DNA of 64,000 nt. Origin: Blastobasis lacticolella. Taxonomy: Eukaryota > Arthropoda > Insecta > Lepidoptera > Blastobasidae. Positions 1-10,972 of this stretch are shown in pieces (within the stretch, counting starts at the first letter, position 1; every line of letters begins with the position of its first letter). The stretch is from NCBI GenBank assembly GCA_905147135.1, contig LR990058.1, positions 14,297,349-14,361,348 of the forward strand, read 5' to 3'. The notes beneath the pieces were generated by a model. That model searched no databases and was not told where the DNA came from. It was given only the letters and a program-made list of their open reading frames with translations. The position numbers were made by a program, and so were the translations under genes.

Positions 1-184
1 ACTTCGTACTTTCAAAAACTAATTTTAAGCGAATCAAAATGTATTAATAAAAAGGAATATTATTAGACAGACACACATTTATTGAACCTAAAAGCAAATT
101 GTATCGCCCGTTATATGGCAATTTGAACAATACCACAGTAATAATCATCTTGGCTTTAATATTGGTCCATCATTCAGCATTAAG
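1..184. other. Unassigned AT-rich sequence
   Basis: No gene, repeat or RNA signature was recognised in this short edge segment. Confidence 0.4.
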
Positions 185-472
185 CAGATCAGATAAATAC
201 AGTAGAGCATCTGCCAACTGACCTCCGTGACTCTATATCTGGTTCGGTATCCCAGCAACACAGTACGGAAAGATAATGAAAGGTCAATATAATTTATTAT
301 TGCGATGTAGTTCCGACATGTCGATACTCGAGAGTCTCGACCTAAACATCTCAAGACATCGAAAAATTAGGAACAGTTTCGAGACTTCAAATCTCTCAGG
401 TCTCTCTTATTTGCAGGGTCACAGAGGTCAGACGGCAGTAGCTCTATGTAATTACCTGATCTGCTAAATAAA
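185..472. repeat. Two inverted fragments of SINE-A
   Basis: Positions 185-233 read as the minus strand and 415-472 as the plus strand of the same part of SINE-A, the 'GAGGTCAG.TGGCAGT...CCTGATCTGC' segment seen in about ten other places in the window. The two pieces are diverged and face each other, so the segment can fold on itself. No tRNA-like head is present in either piece. Two short ORFs here are chance frames. Confidence 0.6.
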
Positions 473-2329
473 TGTTTAAAAAAGCGACAACATTCACGGT
501 TGAAATAAAATATAAATAATTTAAGTAAAAAAATTATAATTTTAAAAATTATTTAATCCTACTAAACCAAATATCACAAGTTAATATTTCTGCTGAAACT
601 AATGAAAAGGCTTATTCAGTTACCTTCAACAGTAAGTAAGTATTGAAAAAGTTAAGGGAGTCTCGTAATATTTCTTTCAATCCCCTGAAAGTTTATTGAA
701 TAGAAAATAAAGTTCTTTATTTGATTAGATTTTTATGTGTACAGACTTCATCAGTTGCCGTCTACTACTGAACAAGATTTTAGACTTTCTTTGTTCTTTA
801 TTGAATAGAGTAACATCGCAAAATTCATCCACTTCATCTGCTGGATGCTTGAAATCCAAGTAACGTACGGTAACGGGCATCAAGAGCCTTTTTATCGCGC
901 ATATGTGGAATTATGTCCTTGCCGAAGTCCTTGCTTTGCACTATAACTTAGGGTTTTCAATAGGCATGTCCACAGGTACCTATTCCACTCCACATAGGTT
1001 GTCGACGTGAATCCTTTTTTTTTTCTCTATCCTGCTTCATAGCAATCTGTTTAGATCAACAATAAGCCATTCCTTTGTCTGAAGCATATTTCCGTCAATG
1101 TGTTGTTATGGAAGGATCGTCCATTGACTACTCCTTCATCTCTTCATCTTGAGACGTGAAAACTAAAAGAATAAAAGCAAAAAATATTATTTTTTATTCA
1201 GTAACTCAAGACCACCTAAACCACTAAAAACTATAATTGAGATAGAAAATATCCTATCTCAATTTCTGTAAAGGTTGCCTGAAAGAGATTGCTTATAGTG
1301 ATAAAGCCGCCTTTGCTCATATGTATTTGTTATTGCTGAAAGTGGTTGATACTATTATATTTTAAGAGCAAGTCAATGTTTATCTGTCTAAAATCTGTAC
1401 ATCGATCGGCAACAAACTATTAGTATATTCGCAGCCCGGGATTCTCACCTACTCTATCGGCACCCATCACTAACCACTTAACAGCTCATACATAGAATAC
1501 ACTATTCCAAACGCTTCCGAATAGCAAAACCGACCCAAACTGCTCTGTAATAGTGGCCATGAATCCATGCGGAGTGACTATAAATCAAATCCGTATTCAC
1601 TATACATTGGGTCTGCCTGCACCCGCAATTCTATCCAAATGGGTCGTCTGGACGTCTCGTTCGAACCCATAAGGTGCATCGCCGCAAACTCGTATGTCAC
1701 GCGGCTACGGAGCGCGGTTACAAGGGACGGAATGAGGGCCATTTGGGCCCCACGGCCCCAGGGCCCCACAGGGTTACCCCTCTCAGCTGCGGTTTTACTC
1801 CATCCGAGTATTTTAAATAAGTACGACGCGTAGGCGTTGCGGCGGTGGGCTCGGTTGCAGATTTATTTTTTTGTTGCCACTTTGTTGGGAGTTTTCAAGT
1901 GATGGCCCCGTTTTATTGGCCAGTCTAAAAATTTTGGTTTCGTCATAAATGTACTTTTAGACATTGCCCTATGTTGCATAATTTGTTTTTGTTGACAATT
2001 GAATGAAAGATATATGCAACGAAATGTCTCAATTATATAACATGTGCTATACATTGGTACAATTTAGAAATAAATTAAAAATAATAGTTTACATTTACGC
2101 GACTAATGTCATCTACATATTAATCTTCTGGCCATAAAATGGGCAGCAGAATTTCTGATGCCTATTGTTATCTTTGTGATTACCAACCCATCTGCTAGAT
2201 CTGGAAATTTAGGTTAGACCCTTCACTACGATGTGGAGGAGATATAAAATACATACTTTTTCCTATAAATAAAGATGACGATGAAGGTCACCTGATATTC
2301 TCTCATACAAATATTTTTAGAGTACGCAT
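473..2329. other. Intergenic, no gene recognised
   Basis: Mostly AT-rich sequence with no ORF above 100 codons. A GC-richer island at about 1640-1860 (runs such as GGGCCCCACGGCCCC) carries short overlapping frames on both strands. None has recognisable motifs, and I would not call a gene there. Confidence 0.4.
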
Positions 2330-3210
2330 TAACAAGCGAGTAGACAACTTACCTGATGGTATCCTTATTATGAACGTAACTGTCGCCCATAACATCTACG
2401 ATTCATGCATTTAGGCTGCAGGCAACAAAAATGTAGAACCGCTGGTGCGTCGCCACTGTGAGGACTAAGACAAAATGTCTCATGCCTGTAATTACGCTGA
2501 ACTACTTTATCCTTCAAACCAGAACACAACAATGCAAACATCGCTACTTGGCGGCATAAGTAGCGGCGAAGGCATGAAGGCGGTGGTACTAACTAGAAAT
2601 GAAACGGATATCCGGTTACTATCCGATATCCGGCCTATCCGGCGTTAATTTACTATCCGGCCGGATACCGGATAGCAAAAAATGTATGAAAATTATATAA
2701 AAGTGATTTTATTCATAGGAAGAAAATTTTCTAAATATTCCTTTATCAAAGCACTGTTGATTAGGTATCTACCCGTTATTCATTTAGTAGGTAGGTTAGC
2801 AAAAAGTTAATTTTGATAAAAACAAATTTTTACAAATTGGGTTAAACTACGAATTGCTCCTACATTGAGAGGTAGCATGCGGTTTCGTTTGTCTTCTTAT
2901 ACGAGCTTAAGAGAATGTCTCACTACACTCTGGTCCACGATGCTAGGGCTAATCACCCGTATTTCGAATCGAGGGTACCACCCGAGGTCGGATGAATTGT
3001 TCAGATGACTTTAAATCACGTAAACACATGCAGTTGTCTATTTCCCACCCACGCTCATAGCTTGCACAGACTTGTTCAGAGACTATATCCTGCCAAATAT
3101 CTGGCCGCCGGATATCCGGCTATCCGGCTTATGGGGTGGCCGGATATCCGGTATCCGGCCAAACAACTTTCCGTTTCATCTCTAGTACTAACGCAGGTGA
3201 ATTCCTCACC
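2330..3210 (+). repeat. Repeat family D copy split by a hAT insertion
   Basis: Positions 2330-2593 resemble a dispersed lepidopteran repeat: a CACCTGATGG-like start with a 'CGCCCATAACATC' stretch, then 'CCTTCAAACC.GAACACAACAATGC' and a 'GGTGGTACT' run. The repeat breaks at the target duplication of the hAT element and resumes at 3193. Related pieces occur at 15975, 42784, 58470 and 62808. It is non-coding, and its class (SINE-like or LINE-derived) is not settled by sequence alone. Confidence 0.55.
2594..3184. mobile_element. hAT-type MITE, copy 1
   Basis: A 591-bp non-coding element. It starts TAGAAATGAAACGG and ends CCGTTTCATCTCTA, so the termini are inverted repeats with one mismatch. It is flanked by a perfect 8-bp direct repeat, GTACTAAC (2586-2593 and 3185-3192). 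The TAGAGATG-like terminus and 8-bp target duplication are characteristic of the hAT superfamily. The subterminal regions hold many copies of CCGGATATCCGG-type motifs on both strands, probably transposase-binding sites. There is no transposase ORF, so it would need an enzyme from elsewhere. Confidence 0.85.
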
Positions 3211-3625
3211 TGATAAATTGCAGCAACGATCTCTAACCAGGAACCCACCTTAAATTAAATCATACCCAAAAAAAATCAGTCCCATGAAAGTACTAATCTT
3301 AGGGCGCTAATTAACCCCAGATCTGGCCCTGGCATAGTGTCAAAACGGTTCCTGAGAGGTCGTTAGCGTAAGGAAGTTAAGGGGACGTTACACCCCACTC
3401 ACAATCCCCGGCGTCACGATAAGGCAGATAAATTGGGGTGGTGCTTTATCTGCTTATTAAAGTCCATTGCTGTCATCAAACAGTGTGAGCATGAGCTTGT
3501 TTGTGTGTTATTGATGTTAGTTTCCCTCGCGTCCTGTAAATATACTTTATATGCTCATATATTAGGTACTACTGGAATGGATAACGTCGGCGGTGGATAA
3601 GTTGGGCGTTGTTTTAAATGTTGCA
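3211..3625. other. Intergenic, nothing recognised
   Basis: No ORF, repeat or RNA-like structure was identified in this stretch before the palindrome. Confidence 0.4.
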
Positions 3626-3742
3626 GAGTTGCAGCTTTGCGACAAATAAACACGCACACATACCACATACACACTCAACCTAAATTAGGTTGAGTGTGTA
3701 TGTGGTATGTGTGCGTGTTTATTTGTCGCAAAGCTGCAACTC
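3626..3742. repeat. Perfect palindrome, 58-bp arms, 1-bp spacer
   Basis: The arms 3626-3683 and 3685-3742 are exact reverse complements around a single A at 3684. The arms contain a CACACATACCACATACACAC-like stretch. Transcription would give an uninterrupted 58-bp hairpin. No coding potential and no clear target duplication at the ends. It could be a tiny foldback element, a fresh palindromic duplication, or a hairpin-RNA source. Confidence 0.9.
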
Positions 3743-3821
3743 CTGTTTTGCAGGATGAGTAATGAGACAGGAATGAGTCAAAGAATGAATTTTGATGCTG
3801 AGGCTGCACTCATATTACACT

Positions 3822-4050
3822 AGTGGGCCCGGCGCGGCTTCGTTCGGGTGGCGTTCTACCACTTCACTGTCCTATCATTACCCTTATCCCTCATTACCCT
3901 ACCTCTACTCCTACACTACCCTACAACATACTCTACACCTACCCTACAGTGTCCAGTACGGCTTTCTCCTGTCTACCAATTAAACAAAAAATAAGATCGA
4001 AGCGTAAGCGGACAGACGGCAGGAAGCGACTTTATTTTATACTATGCGTT
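3822..4050 (+). repeat. LINE/SINE-like repeat with an internal CTACCC-type microsatellite
   Basis: A head 'CCGGCGCGGCTTCG' is followed by an imperfect array of TACCCT/CTACC units (about 3880-3955) and a tail 'GGAAGCGACTTTATTTTATACTATG'. The tail resembles a common lepidopteran LINE 3' end. The same layout recurs at 59765-60030, and the microsatellite alone, inverted, at 36480-36715. ORFs over it are not real. Confidence 0.5.
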
Positions 4051-4147
4051 ACATATATTATACATATTATTATTTACACCCTAAATGCACAAACATGCAA
4101 AAAATCTCAATATTGAAGTCAAGAGCAATAAATGAAATCAATGTCTG

Positions 4148-4422
4148 ACGACCTGAGTGGTTCAGTGGTTAACATCTTTCATCGGTTCTTGCCGGTCTGC
4201 CACGCAAGAGGTCCCGGGTTCGATTCCCGCCCGGGCAGAAATTGAAATGATGAATTTTAATTTCTGTTACGGGTCTGGGTGTTCTATGTATAATAAGTAT
4301 GTATTTAAAAAAAGTATATAAGTAGTATATCAGTTATCTACTACCCATAACACAAGCTTTGGTTACTTTGGGGCTAGATGGCGCTATGTGAATTTGTCCA
4401 TGATTATTTATTTATTTATATC
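4148..4422 (+). mobile_element. SINE-B, near full length
   Basis: The tRNA-derived head begins GACCTGAGTGGTTCAGTGGTTAAC (A-box-like region) and contains GGTTCGATTCC, a good B box. The body includes 'TTTCTGTTACGGGTCTGGGTG' and the 3' part 'GGGGCTAGATGGCGCTATGTGAAT', ending in (ATTT)n. Homologues lie at 11519-11772 (minus), 47012-47085, 54881-55206 and 63679-63850. This is a Pol III-type retroposon, not a functional tRNA gene. Confidence 0.85.
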
Positions 4423-5915
4423 TAACATTACATTATGTAAAAGAGTATTAAAATTGGACACTGTTCGATTTCAAGCTTCGAAGTTCGTACTTTGCGATAA
4501 TTCGAATTGCGATATTTAGTAAGTGGTTAGATAAATATTTACTCAATCAAATATTTCTTCAATCAACAACAATGAGTAAGAGTAATAAAATTGTTCTCTC
4601 TTCGATTTAATGCTGTTAGTACAAAAGAAATTGCGATATTCAGTAAATGGACACAAATATTTAGACAAATTATATGTACAATCAAACATTTCTTACTTCA
4701 ATCTACAACAATGAGATACGTGAGATGGCCTGAGGGCCACAATTGCTAGTTCATGAAAGTCATCTACTTGTTTCGAACCCGAAAGCCGCCTTCGAGCCAG
4801 CGTTACAGATAACGCTATAATTATTTCTCATCGATAAACTTGCGTCTAATCTACGTGGAGGTGATATATTCCAAGATACCCTCCTTTGCTGCCATCCTGA
4901 CTCCTCCAGGAACCACAGTAGGCTAGCTGAAGGGCCCTTCAGCCTTACAAACGTCTCTGGAAGATTTTGTGGTTGTCCAAGATGCCACAGCATGACTATG
5001 CTACTCCGTCACAGGTTTACGATAGCTTTGTAAAGTGGGCTGTCAGTGAGACCTGTGGTGAAAAGGTGGACAGTGTTCTAAGGTCGATTTAGTTACCACG
5101 TGTAATGAAACCTAGCGTGATTATGCGCCTCACGCATAACATGAAGCGGTCTCACCGCCGTGTGTGAGCCCAATATAAAATGGGTTATTTAACTTTATGT
5201 GATACGGGTTTGATGATTGGTTTATGAATGCCCTAAACTGTGATGATAACTCCCCTCTATTGTCTATGTAAAATAAGATGACAGAAACTTGCAATAAAAC
5301 TCCACTTCGTCAATGTCAATAATTCAAGTGATCATCCAAAGAAAGAATATATTTATGAATTTTCAGCAAATCGAGCCCCCTCGAAGTGATCCAAAAAACA
5401 ATCACAGTCTTTGTCCCCCTGATGGTGTGAAGTGATCCAGAGACAGTTAGGATTGCTTTGCTTGATATGGGCTTGAGGTGGTAGCGCGGTAGAAGGTGTC
5501 GTTACTTTCTGATTCTCAGGTTCCCTAAGCTTGCCTGGCCGGGCAAGATAACTAGGTAAATCCTTTGATTTACAGCTATCAGATATTATAAACCTGTAGG
5601 GCTGTCATATACATATAGTTAAAGCGCATCCGTTATTGTATTTTCTTTTTCCTGGTATTTTCTTTTACCAGTTTATGATCCGTCGGACAGCTAGTTCCCT
5701 ACGTTTTACGAGATGAAGGATCGCAACAACTGTAGTGTCTCAGTCTTACTGAATATAGAACCAACTAGTGTTTGATAAGTATTACTTTAATGTTAAAATC
5801 AAATCTTGAATGCCATGCGATAAATTGCAAGAGGTTATATGGATATTTGTATTGATTTTCTCTAAAGAAACTGAGTTTAAGTACCATAAGTCCAGACTGA
5901 AGTTACTTAGAGTGT
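4423..5915. other. Intergenic, no gene recognised
   Basis: About 1.5 kb without a supported gene. A 77-codon minus-strand frame at 4760-4993 has no motif I recognise. Two similar AT-rich segments near 4490-4590 and 4620-4710 ('GCGATATT.AGTAA', 'CAACAATGAG') suggest a diverged local duplication. Confidence 0.4.
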
Positions 5916-6145
5916 ACTCATGCAGTGCAGTGCACTGCGTGGCGCACTGCGCAGTGCCACGTCACGGTGACAACAAAGAAAACGGTGGTGTTATTCTGGT
6001 TTTTCAAGTTAGGCAACGTTCGCACGAGAGATTTACGAAAGATTGTGAGTTAGGCAACATTTGCACGAGAGCTTTGTCGACGCTTTCACGCGCGTTATTT
6101 TAAACGACTCGCATGATTATTGACCTTATGTCGACCTTATGTATG

Positions 6146-6275
6146 GAGGTCAGTTGGCAGTCGTTCCACTGTAATTGCCTGATCTGCTAAATCTTGGATC
6201 AAAGTCAAAGCGGACCCCGGGTCCTCGCATGCGAGAGCACAAACAGAATTTGACGCCAAGATCATCATTATCATC
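6146..6275 (+). repeat. SINE-A 3' fragment in the left palindrome arm
   Basis: It runs from 'GAGGTCAGTTGGCAGTCG' through 'CCTGATCTGCTAAATCTTGGATC' to 'GACGCCAAGATCATCATTATC'. The tRNA-like head is missing. The mirror copy is at 9346-9475. Confidence 0.75.
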
Positions 6276-6480
6276 GTCTTGGTGTTACATTTCGATTGCC
6301 AGGAGCCCGCTTTCCTACCCCTCTTGGTCCACTTCGCTCGGTCTTCGGTATCCTTGGTGGTAAGATTGTTGGCACGCGTGTCGATCTTATCGACGTCTAG
6401 CCATCGCTTCGTGGGTTGAACTCTCCTTCCCGTGCCTAGCGGGCTGGCATGGTCAGATATTTTTGTCCCCACGTAATTTG
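6276..6480 (-). repeat. RTE-type LINE 3' fragment in the left arm
   Basis: The minus-strand frame reads the familiar LINE C-terminal motif: KRWLDVDK, then a 'TEDRAKW' and 'GRKA' sequence. It is the mirror of 9143-9345 in the right arm. Confidence 0.65.
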
Positions 6481-6905
6481 CCGTTTAATTCCCTTACTAT
6501 AATTATCCGCATCTTGTCTCTCACGTTCCGTTTAGAGTAATCTGATCGATTATAATCGTGTGGTGCAGGGTGTTTTTCAACAAGCTAATAAAACATTATA
6601 TTGAAGTCAACATCATCATAATGACGCCACGATGATTATTTAATGTATATTATTGTCAATGCTACATTGACATTACAATTTGTGTGCCGTTTTTGTAACC
6701 TCGATCTGGCTCGGGTTAATATTTGATTATAACATAATGGTGACATCCTGAAAACCTGCTGAAAACGGTCCGGATACATTTCCAGGTTTAACATCAACTG
6801 GTTAGTCTATTTTTTTCACCGGTATTCCATATAGGGTGCACCCAATATTTACGTCGGGGTCGTCTACATTTTTGCATATTAACCATCTGCAGTACGGCCA
6901 ACATG

Positions 6906-7189
6906 TCTTCATCCTCGGAAGAAGAAATAATTTTACTTTAAAATCTTTGAAAACGGATTTTTTCTTTGGATATTTACAGACCGTGGTAAGTCATTCCATA
7001 TTTAAACTAAAAAGTATAGCATCAGTAATATCTAAAGAAATTGAACTTCTTCATTCTCGGAAGAAGACATAATTTTACTTTAAAATCTTTGAAAACGAAT
7101 TTTTTCTTTGGATGTTTACTTCTGACAGGTGTCCATAGACTCACCATCTGTAGACCGTGGTAAGTCATTCCATATTTTAACTAAAAAGT
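6906..7189. repeat. 142-bp tandem duplication, left arm only
   Basis: The sequence starting TCTTCATCCTCGGAAGAAG at 6906 starts again at 7048 (TCTTCATTCTCGGAAGAAG), giving a period of 142 bp. The first copy lacks about 37 bp present in the second between 'TTTGGAT' and 'AGACCGTGG'. The right arm has a single copy, and the arm length difference is also 142 bp. Confidence 0.75.
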
Positions 7190-7613
7190 ATAACATCAGT
7201 AATATCTAAAGAAATTGAACCATGCAACTTCCGCGAATACTATAATATAACTGATACTTTTTACACGACTACGATGGAGCTAAGAGAGGGTAATGAAGTT
7301 AACAATCTATGTATTTAAAGTTGATAAACGTGAAAGAATCGACAGATTTGTCAGGACCATAGCAAGTGGAACAATGTCGTCTCTGTCGTATGTCGTCAAT
7401 GTCGTACTCTTGCGGGAGAAAGGGGTTTGTGTGTATGTATGTTGATATGAATGTTTATTCTAGCTCAAAAACTACTTGGCTGATTTTCGTTTAAAGCGTA
7501 TTGATTGTCGTTAAAAACGTATTGGTTACAGGCTCTATGATAATACATTCAATTAAATTATCTTGAGGATATAAGAACATAAAAACTTCAAAATTTTTAA
7601 ATCCAGAAGATTG

Positions 7614-8143
7614 ATTAGGTTATGTTAGGAATTTTTATTCACATTGATTGATTCTGTTGTAGGATAAACCGCACTGCTTAAATTTGTCCTCAACTGGTTG
7701 AAGACATGATTTCGGGACAATATTACGACAAAATGTTTTAAAACGTAGTTATTTCTGTCCTTTACGAATGTTTACTTAAACTGAGTGTATACCATGGTAG
7801 CTCATTCAAAACTATAACTACAAAGTATAACATCAGTAGTAAGTATAAAGAGAGTGTATATAACTTAAATTAACTAGATCCTAAAAAGAAATGATAGTGC
7901 CCGTCGATATCTGTAAGTATTTGCTGTTCTGAAACAAACGTTTTAAGGCTGATAGCTGTCATCCGGAATGTAGATTTCTACGAGTACCAGCATTTCTTTT
8001 TAGAAACTAGTGTTCTAGAACCAAACATGCCTTATTTATAATTCAGGATGATCTGAGAAGAGAATGACGACAGGATCACGAAAGCGAAACAACTTCGATA
8101 ATGTTAAAGAATCAGAAAAAGGGGAGGGGCTTACGCATTAGCG
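7614..8143. other. Central loop of the palindrome
   Basis: About 530 bp of single-copy sequence without a supported ORF. It holds a small inverted repeat, CTAAAAAGAAATG near 7880 against CATTTCTTTTTAG near 7991. Confidence 0.5.
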
Positions 8144-8686
8144 CAATCTTCTGAATTTAAAAATTTTGAAGTTTTTATGTTCTTATATCCTCAAGATAAT
8201 TTAATTGAATGTATTATCATAGAGCCTGTAACCAATACGCTTTTAACGACAATCAATACGCTTTTAACGAAAATCGGCCAAGTAGTTTTTGAGCTAGAAT
8301 AAACATTCATATCAACATACATACACACAAACCCCTTTCTCCCGCAAGAGTACGACATTGACGACATACGACAGAGACGACATTGTTCCACTTGCTATGG
8401 TCCTGACAAATCTGTCAATTCTTCCACGTTTATCAACTTTAAATACATAGATTGTTAACTTCATTACCCTCTCTTAGCTCCATCGTAGTCGTGTAAAAAG
8501 TATCAGTTATAGTATAGTATTCGCGGAAGTTGCATGGTTCAATTTCTTTAGATATTACTGATGTTATACTTTTTAGTTAAAATATGGAATGACTTACCAC
8601 GGTCTACAGATGGTGAGTCTATGGACACCTGTCAGAAGTAAACATCCAAAGAAAAAATTCGTTTTCAAAGATTTTAAAGTAAAATT

Positions 8687-8887
8687 ATGTCTTCTTCCGA
8701 GGATGAAGACATGTTGGCCGTACTGCAGATGGTTAATATGCAAAAATGTAGACGACCCCGACGTAAATATTGGGTGCACCCTATATGGAATACCGGTGAA
8801 AAAATAGACTTACCAGTTGATGGTAAACCTGGAAATGTATCCGGACCGTTTTCAGTAGGTTTTCAGGATGTCACCATTATGTTATAA
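8687..8887 (+). pseudogene. N-terminal fragment resembling PIF/Harbinger transposase
   Basis: A 66-codon frame starts MSSSEDEDMLAVLQ and contains RRPRRKYWVHPIW at about residues 22-34. An acidic/hydrophobic start followed by an R-rich patch and (Y/W)WVHP is typical of the N-terminus of HARBI1-like PIF/Harbinger transposases. There it is normally followed by a GEF.TL segment and later the DDE domain. Here the match stops after the VHP motif, and no catalytic domain is found downstream, so at best this is a truncated exon. An equivalent, slightly mutated copy lies on the minus strand of the left arm (about 6836-6905 inward). The family assignment rests on one motif. Confidence 0.5.
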
Positions 8888-9142
8888 TCAAATATTAACC
8901 CGAGCCAGATCAAGGTTACAAAAACGGCACACAAATTGTAATGTCAATGTAGCATTGACAATAATATAAATTAAATAATCATCGTGGCGTCATTATGATG
9001 ATGTTGACTTCAATATAATGTTTTATGAGCTTGTTGAAAAAACATCCTGCACCATACGATTATAATCGATCAGATTACTCTAAACGGAACGTGAGAGACA
9101 AGATGCGGATAATGATAGTAAGGAAATTAAACTGCAAATTAC

Positions 9143-9345
9143 GTGGGGACAATAATGTCTGACCATGCCAGCCCGCTAGGCACGGGAAGGAGAGTTCAAC
9201 CCACGAAGCGATGGCTAGACGTCGATAAGAACGACATGCGTGCCAACAAACTCACCACCAAGGATACCGAAGACCGAGCGAAGTGGACCAAGAGGGGTAG
9301 GAAGGCGGACTCCTGGCAACCGACATTTAACACCAAGACGATGAT
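9143..9345 (+). repeat. RTE-type LINE 3' fragment in the right arm
   Basis: The frame reads TGRRVQPTKRWLDVDKND, then 'TEDRAKWTKRGRKA', the usual C-terminal end of RTE-like LINE polyproteins (compare 49390-49570). It passes into a (ATGATG)-rich tail. It is only a 3' remnant. Confidence 0.7.
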
Positions 9346-9475
9346 AATGATGATCTTGGCGTCAAATCCTGTTTGTGCTCTCGCACGCGAGGACCCGGGG
9401 TCCGCTTTAACTATGATCCAAGATTTAGCAGATCAGGCAATTACAGTGGAACGACTGCCAACTGACCTCCATCCA
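9346..9475 (-). repeat. SINE-A 3' fragment in the right palindrome arm
   Basis: Mirror of 6146-6275, with the same truncation and nearly the same sequence. The shared truncation shows that the SINE was present before the arms were duplicated. Confidence 0.75.
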
Positions 9476-9699
9476 TAAGGTCGACATAAGGTCAATAATC
9501 ATGCTAGTCGTTTAAAATAACGCGCGTAAAAGCGTCGAAAAAGCTCTCGTGCAAACGTTGCCTAACTCACAATCATTCGTAAATCTCTCGTGCGAACGTT
9601 GCCTAACTTGAAAAACCAGAATAACACCACCGTTTTCTTTGTTGTCACCGTGACGTGGCACTGCGCAGTGCGCCGCGCAGTGCAGTGCACTGCATGAGT

Positions 9700-10972
9700 G
9701 GAGCTAGTCTCTAAAGCATGTATTCAAAGACCAAGATTAGAAAATAATAATGAAATCCGTGATGTTCAGAACACGTTTCCTAAGGCCAATTCCTGATAAA
9801 ATAAGAAAAACGAATCTGCGCAATTAAGAGTAAGTAATTATAATTCATTTGTTAAAAATATCTGAATTTATATTATTTTAACAATAATCTATACAAATCA
9901 AATAATCTAAACGTCATACTTGGTTTAAAAGTTAAAACATATAATCAAACATAAGCTTAATTAAGTCAATTAATGTGAAACAATTAGTTTTAGGAAGTAT
10001 TCGACTCATTAACGCTGCGCGTGAGCAGCAGCTAGTCAGGATTAAGCTAGTCATGTGGGGATTGATCAAACCACACGCCTTTGGCCTAATGATAATAAAG
10101 ATTATAGGTATATTCGTTAATTAGACTAGTCGTATAAGCTGGGACACCTATACGCCTTTTGATCTAATAACACTATGAATAAACCGTTGGTTTAAGCTAT
10201 TACACGTTTTTATTACAAAACATTTATATAGAATACAATTTATATTTTGAAGTATTCGTTATTGATGATGATTTCAAAACAAGTACAATACGAACTCCCA
10301 AGCGTCGCATTTTAGACATAGGTAGGCTTGGTGTCATTTTATTCAAATAATACCCTATTATGAATATTTCACGCAGGGACGAGTTCACGTGATGATTAAC
10401 GTTAACGTGAATCGCACAAGACATACATAGGCGTTGGTTGAATTTCATCAAACAATAGTACATAATGATCTCATACAAATATATATTATCAAACACATTA
10501 ATTACTTGATTTGATGATGAAAGACATAGGCTTTGGTATATTTTGTTCAAATATTACGATGCTCTAATTATCTCACACAGAGTATATTAGAGTAGATAAT
10601 TCATAGTTAATAATTACTTAAAAAATAAATGTAAATGTCAATCAATTGGGTAACTTTTACTTTCCATCTTTATTAAGTTAAACCATGTTATAGAAATCTC
10701 TAATAGTGAGAATTCTAATGGAAATTGATGCATTTTATAAATATAATTATTCAGATTGATTCAATTAATACCTAATCGATTTACATAAATATAGAAGGTA
10801 TCAACTTAACTTTTGTCGCCGCTACTAATATACACTGACTCTAATTTATTAGTAAATTAAAGTTTAATATAATTTTGCATTATTAGACTTAAAGATCTGA
10901 TCTTAATAAATGCTCAGCAGATTAGCCAAAAACTATCGTGTATTTAAGTTGGCCTGAAATTGGCCAAGGTTA
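9700..10972. other. AT-rich intergenic, nothing recognised
   Basis: About 1.3 kb with no supported feature. A 108-codon minus-strand frame (10224-10550) has skewed AT-rich composition and no motif, and is probably chance. Confidence 0.4.

Larger units (their letters stand above)
5916..9699. mobile_element. 3.8-kb foldback element or inverted duplication
   Basis: The left arm (5916-7613) and right arm (8144-9699) are reverse complements, separated by a loop of about 530 bp. The outer ends read ACTCATGCAGTGCA and TGCACTGCATGAGT and pass into GC-rich GCAGTGC/GCACTGC repeats. Both arms carry the same order of pieces: a SINE-A 3' fragment, an RTE LINE 3' fragment and a stretch coding for a transposase-like N-terminus. 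The arms differ only at scattered bases, apart from a 142-bp net gain in the left arm. No clear target duplication was found. It may be a long-inverted-repeat DNA transposon derivative (PIF/Harbinger-related) or a segmental inverted duplication. Confidence 0.8.

Noticed and set aside
1567..1833. 88-codon ORF in the GC-richer island
   Set aside because: Overlapping frames on both strands, no motif, and GC-richness alone explains the openness.
2594..3184. Insertion with a 6-bp target duplication TACTAA
   Set aside because: Shifting the border to TAGAAATG/CATCTCTA gives a perfect 8-bp duplication and hAT-type termini at both copies, a better fit.
3880..3960. Internal telomere tract
   Set aside because: The unit is CTACCC/TACCCT-like and irregular. 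The canonical insect telomere repeat is TTAGG, which is not tandem here.
4190..4235. tRNA gene (A and B boxes)
   Set aside because: The region continues into a repeated body shared with four other loci, so it is the head of SINE-B. The same applies to all SINE-A heads.
9143..9478. 111-codon protein and its mirror at 6137-6472
   Set aside because: The frame runs through an RTE LINE 3' end and on into an antisense SINE fragment. It is a fusion of repeats, not a gene.
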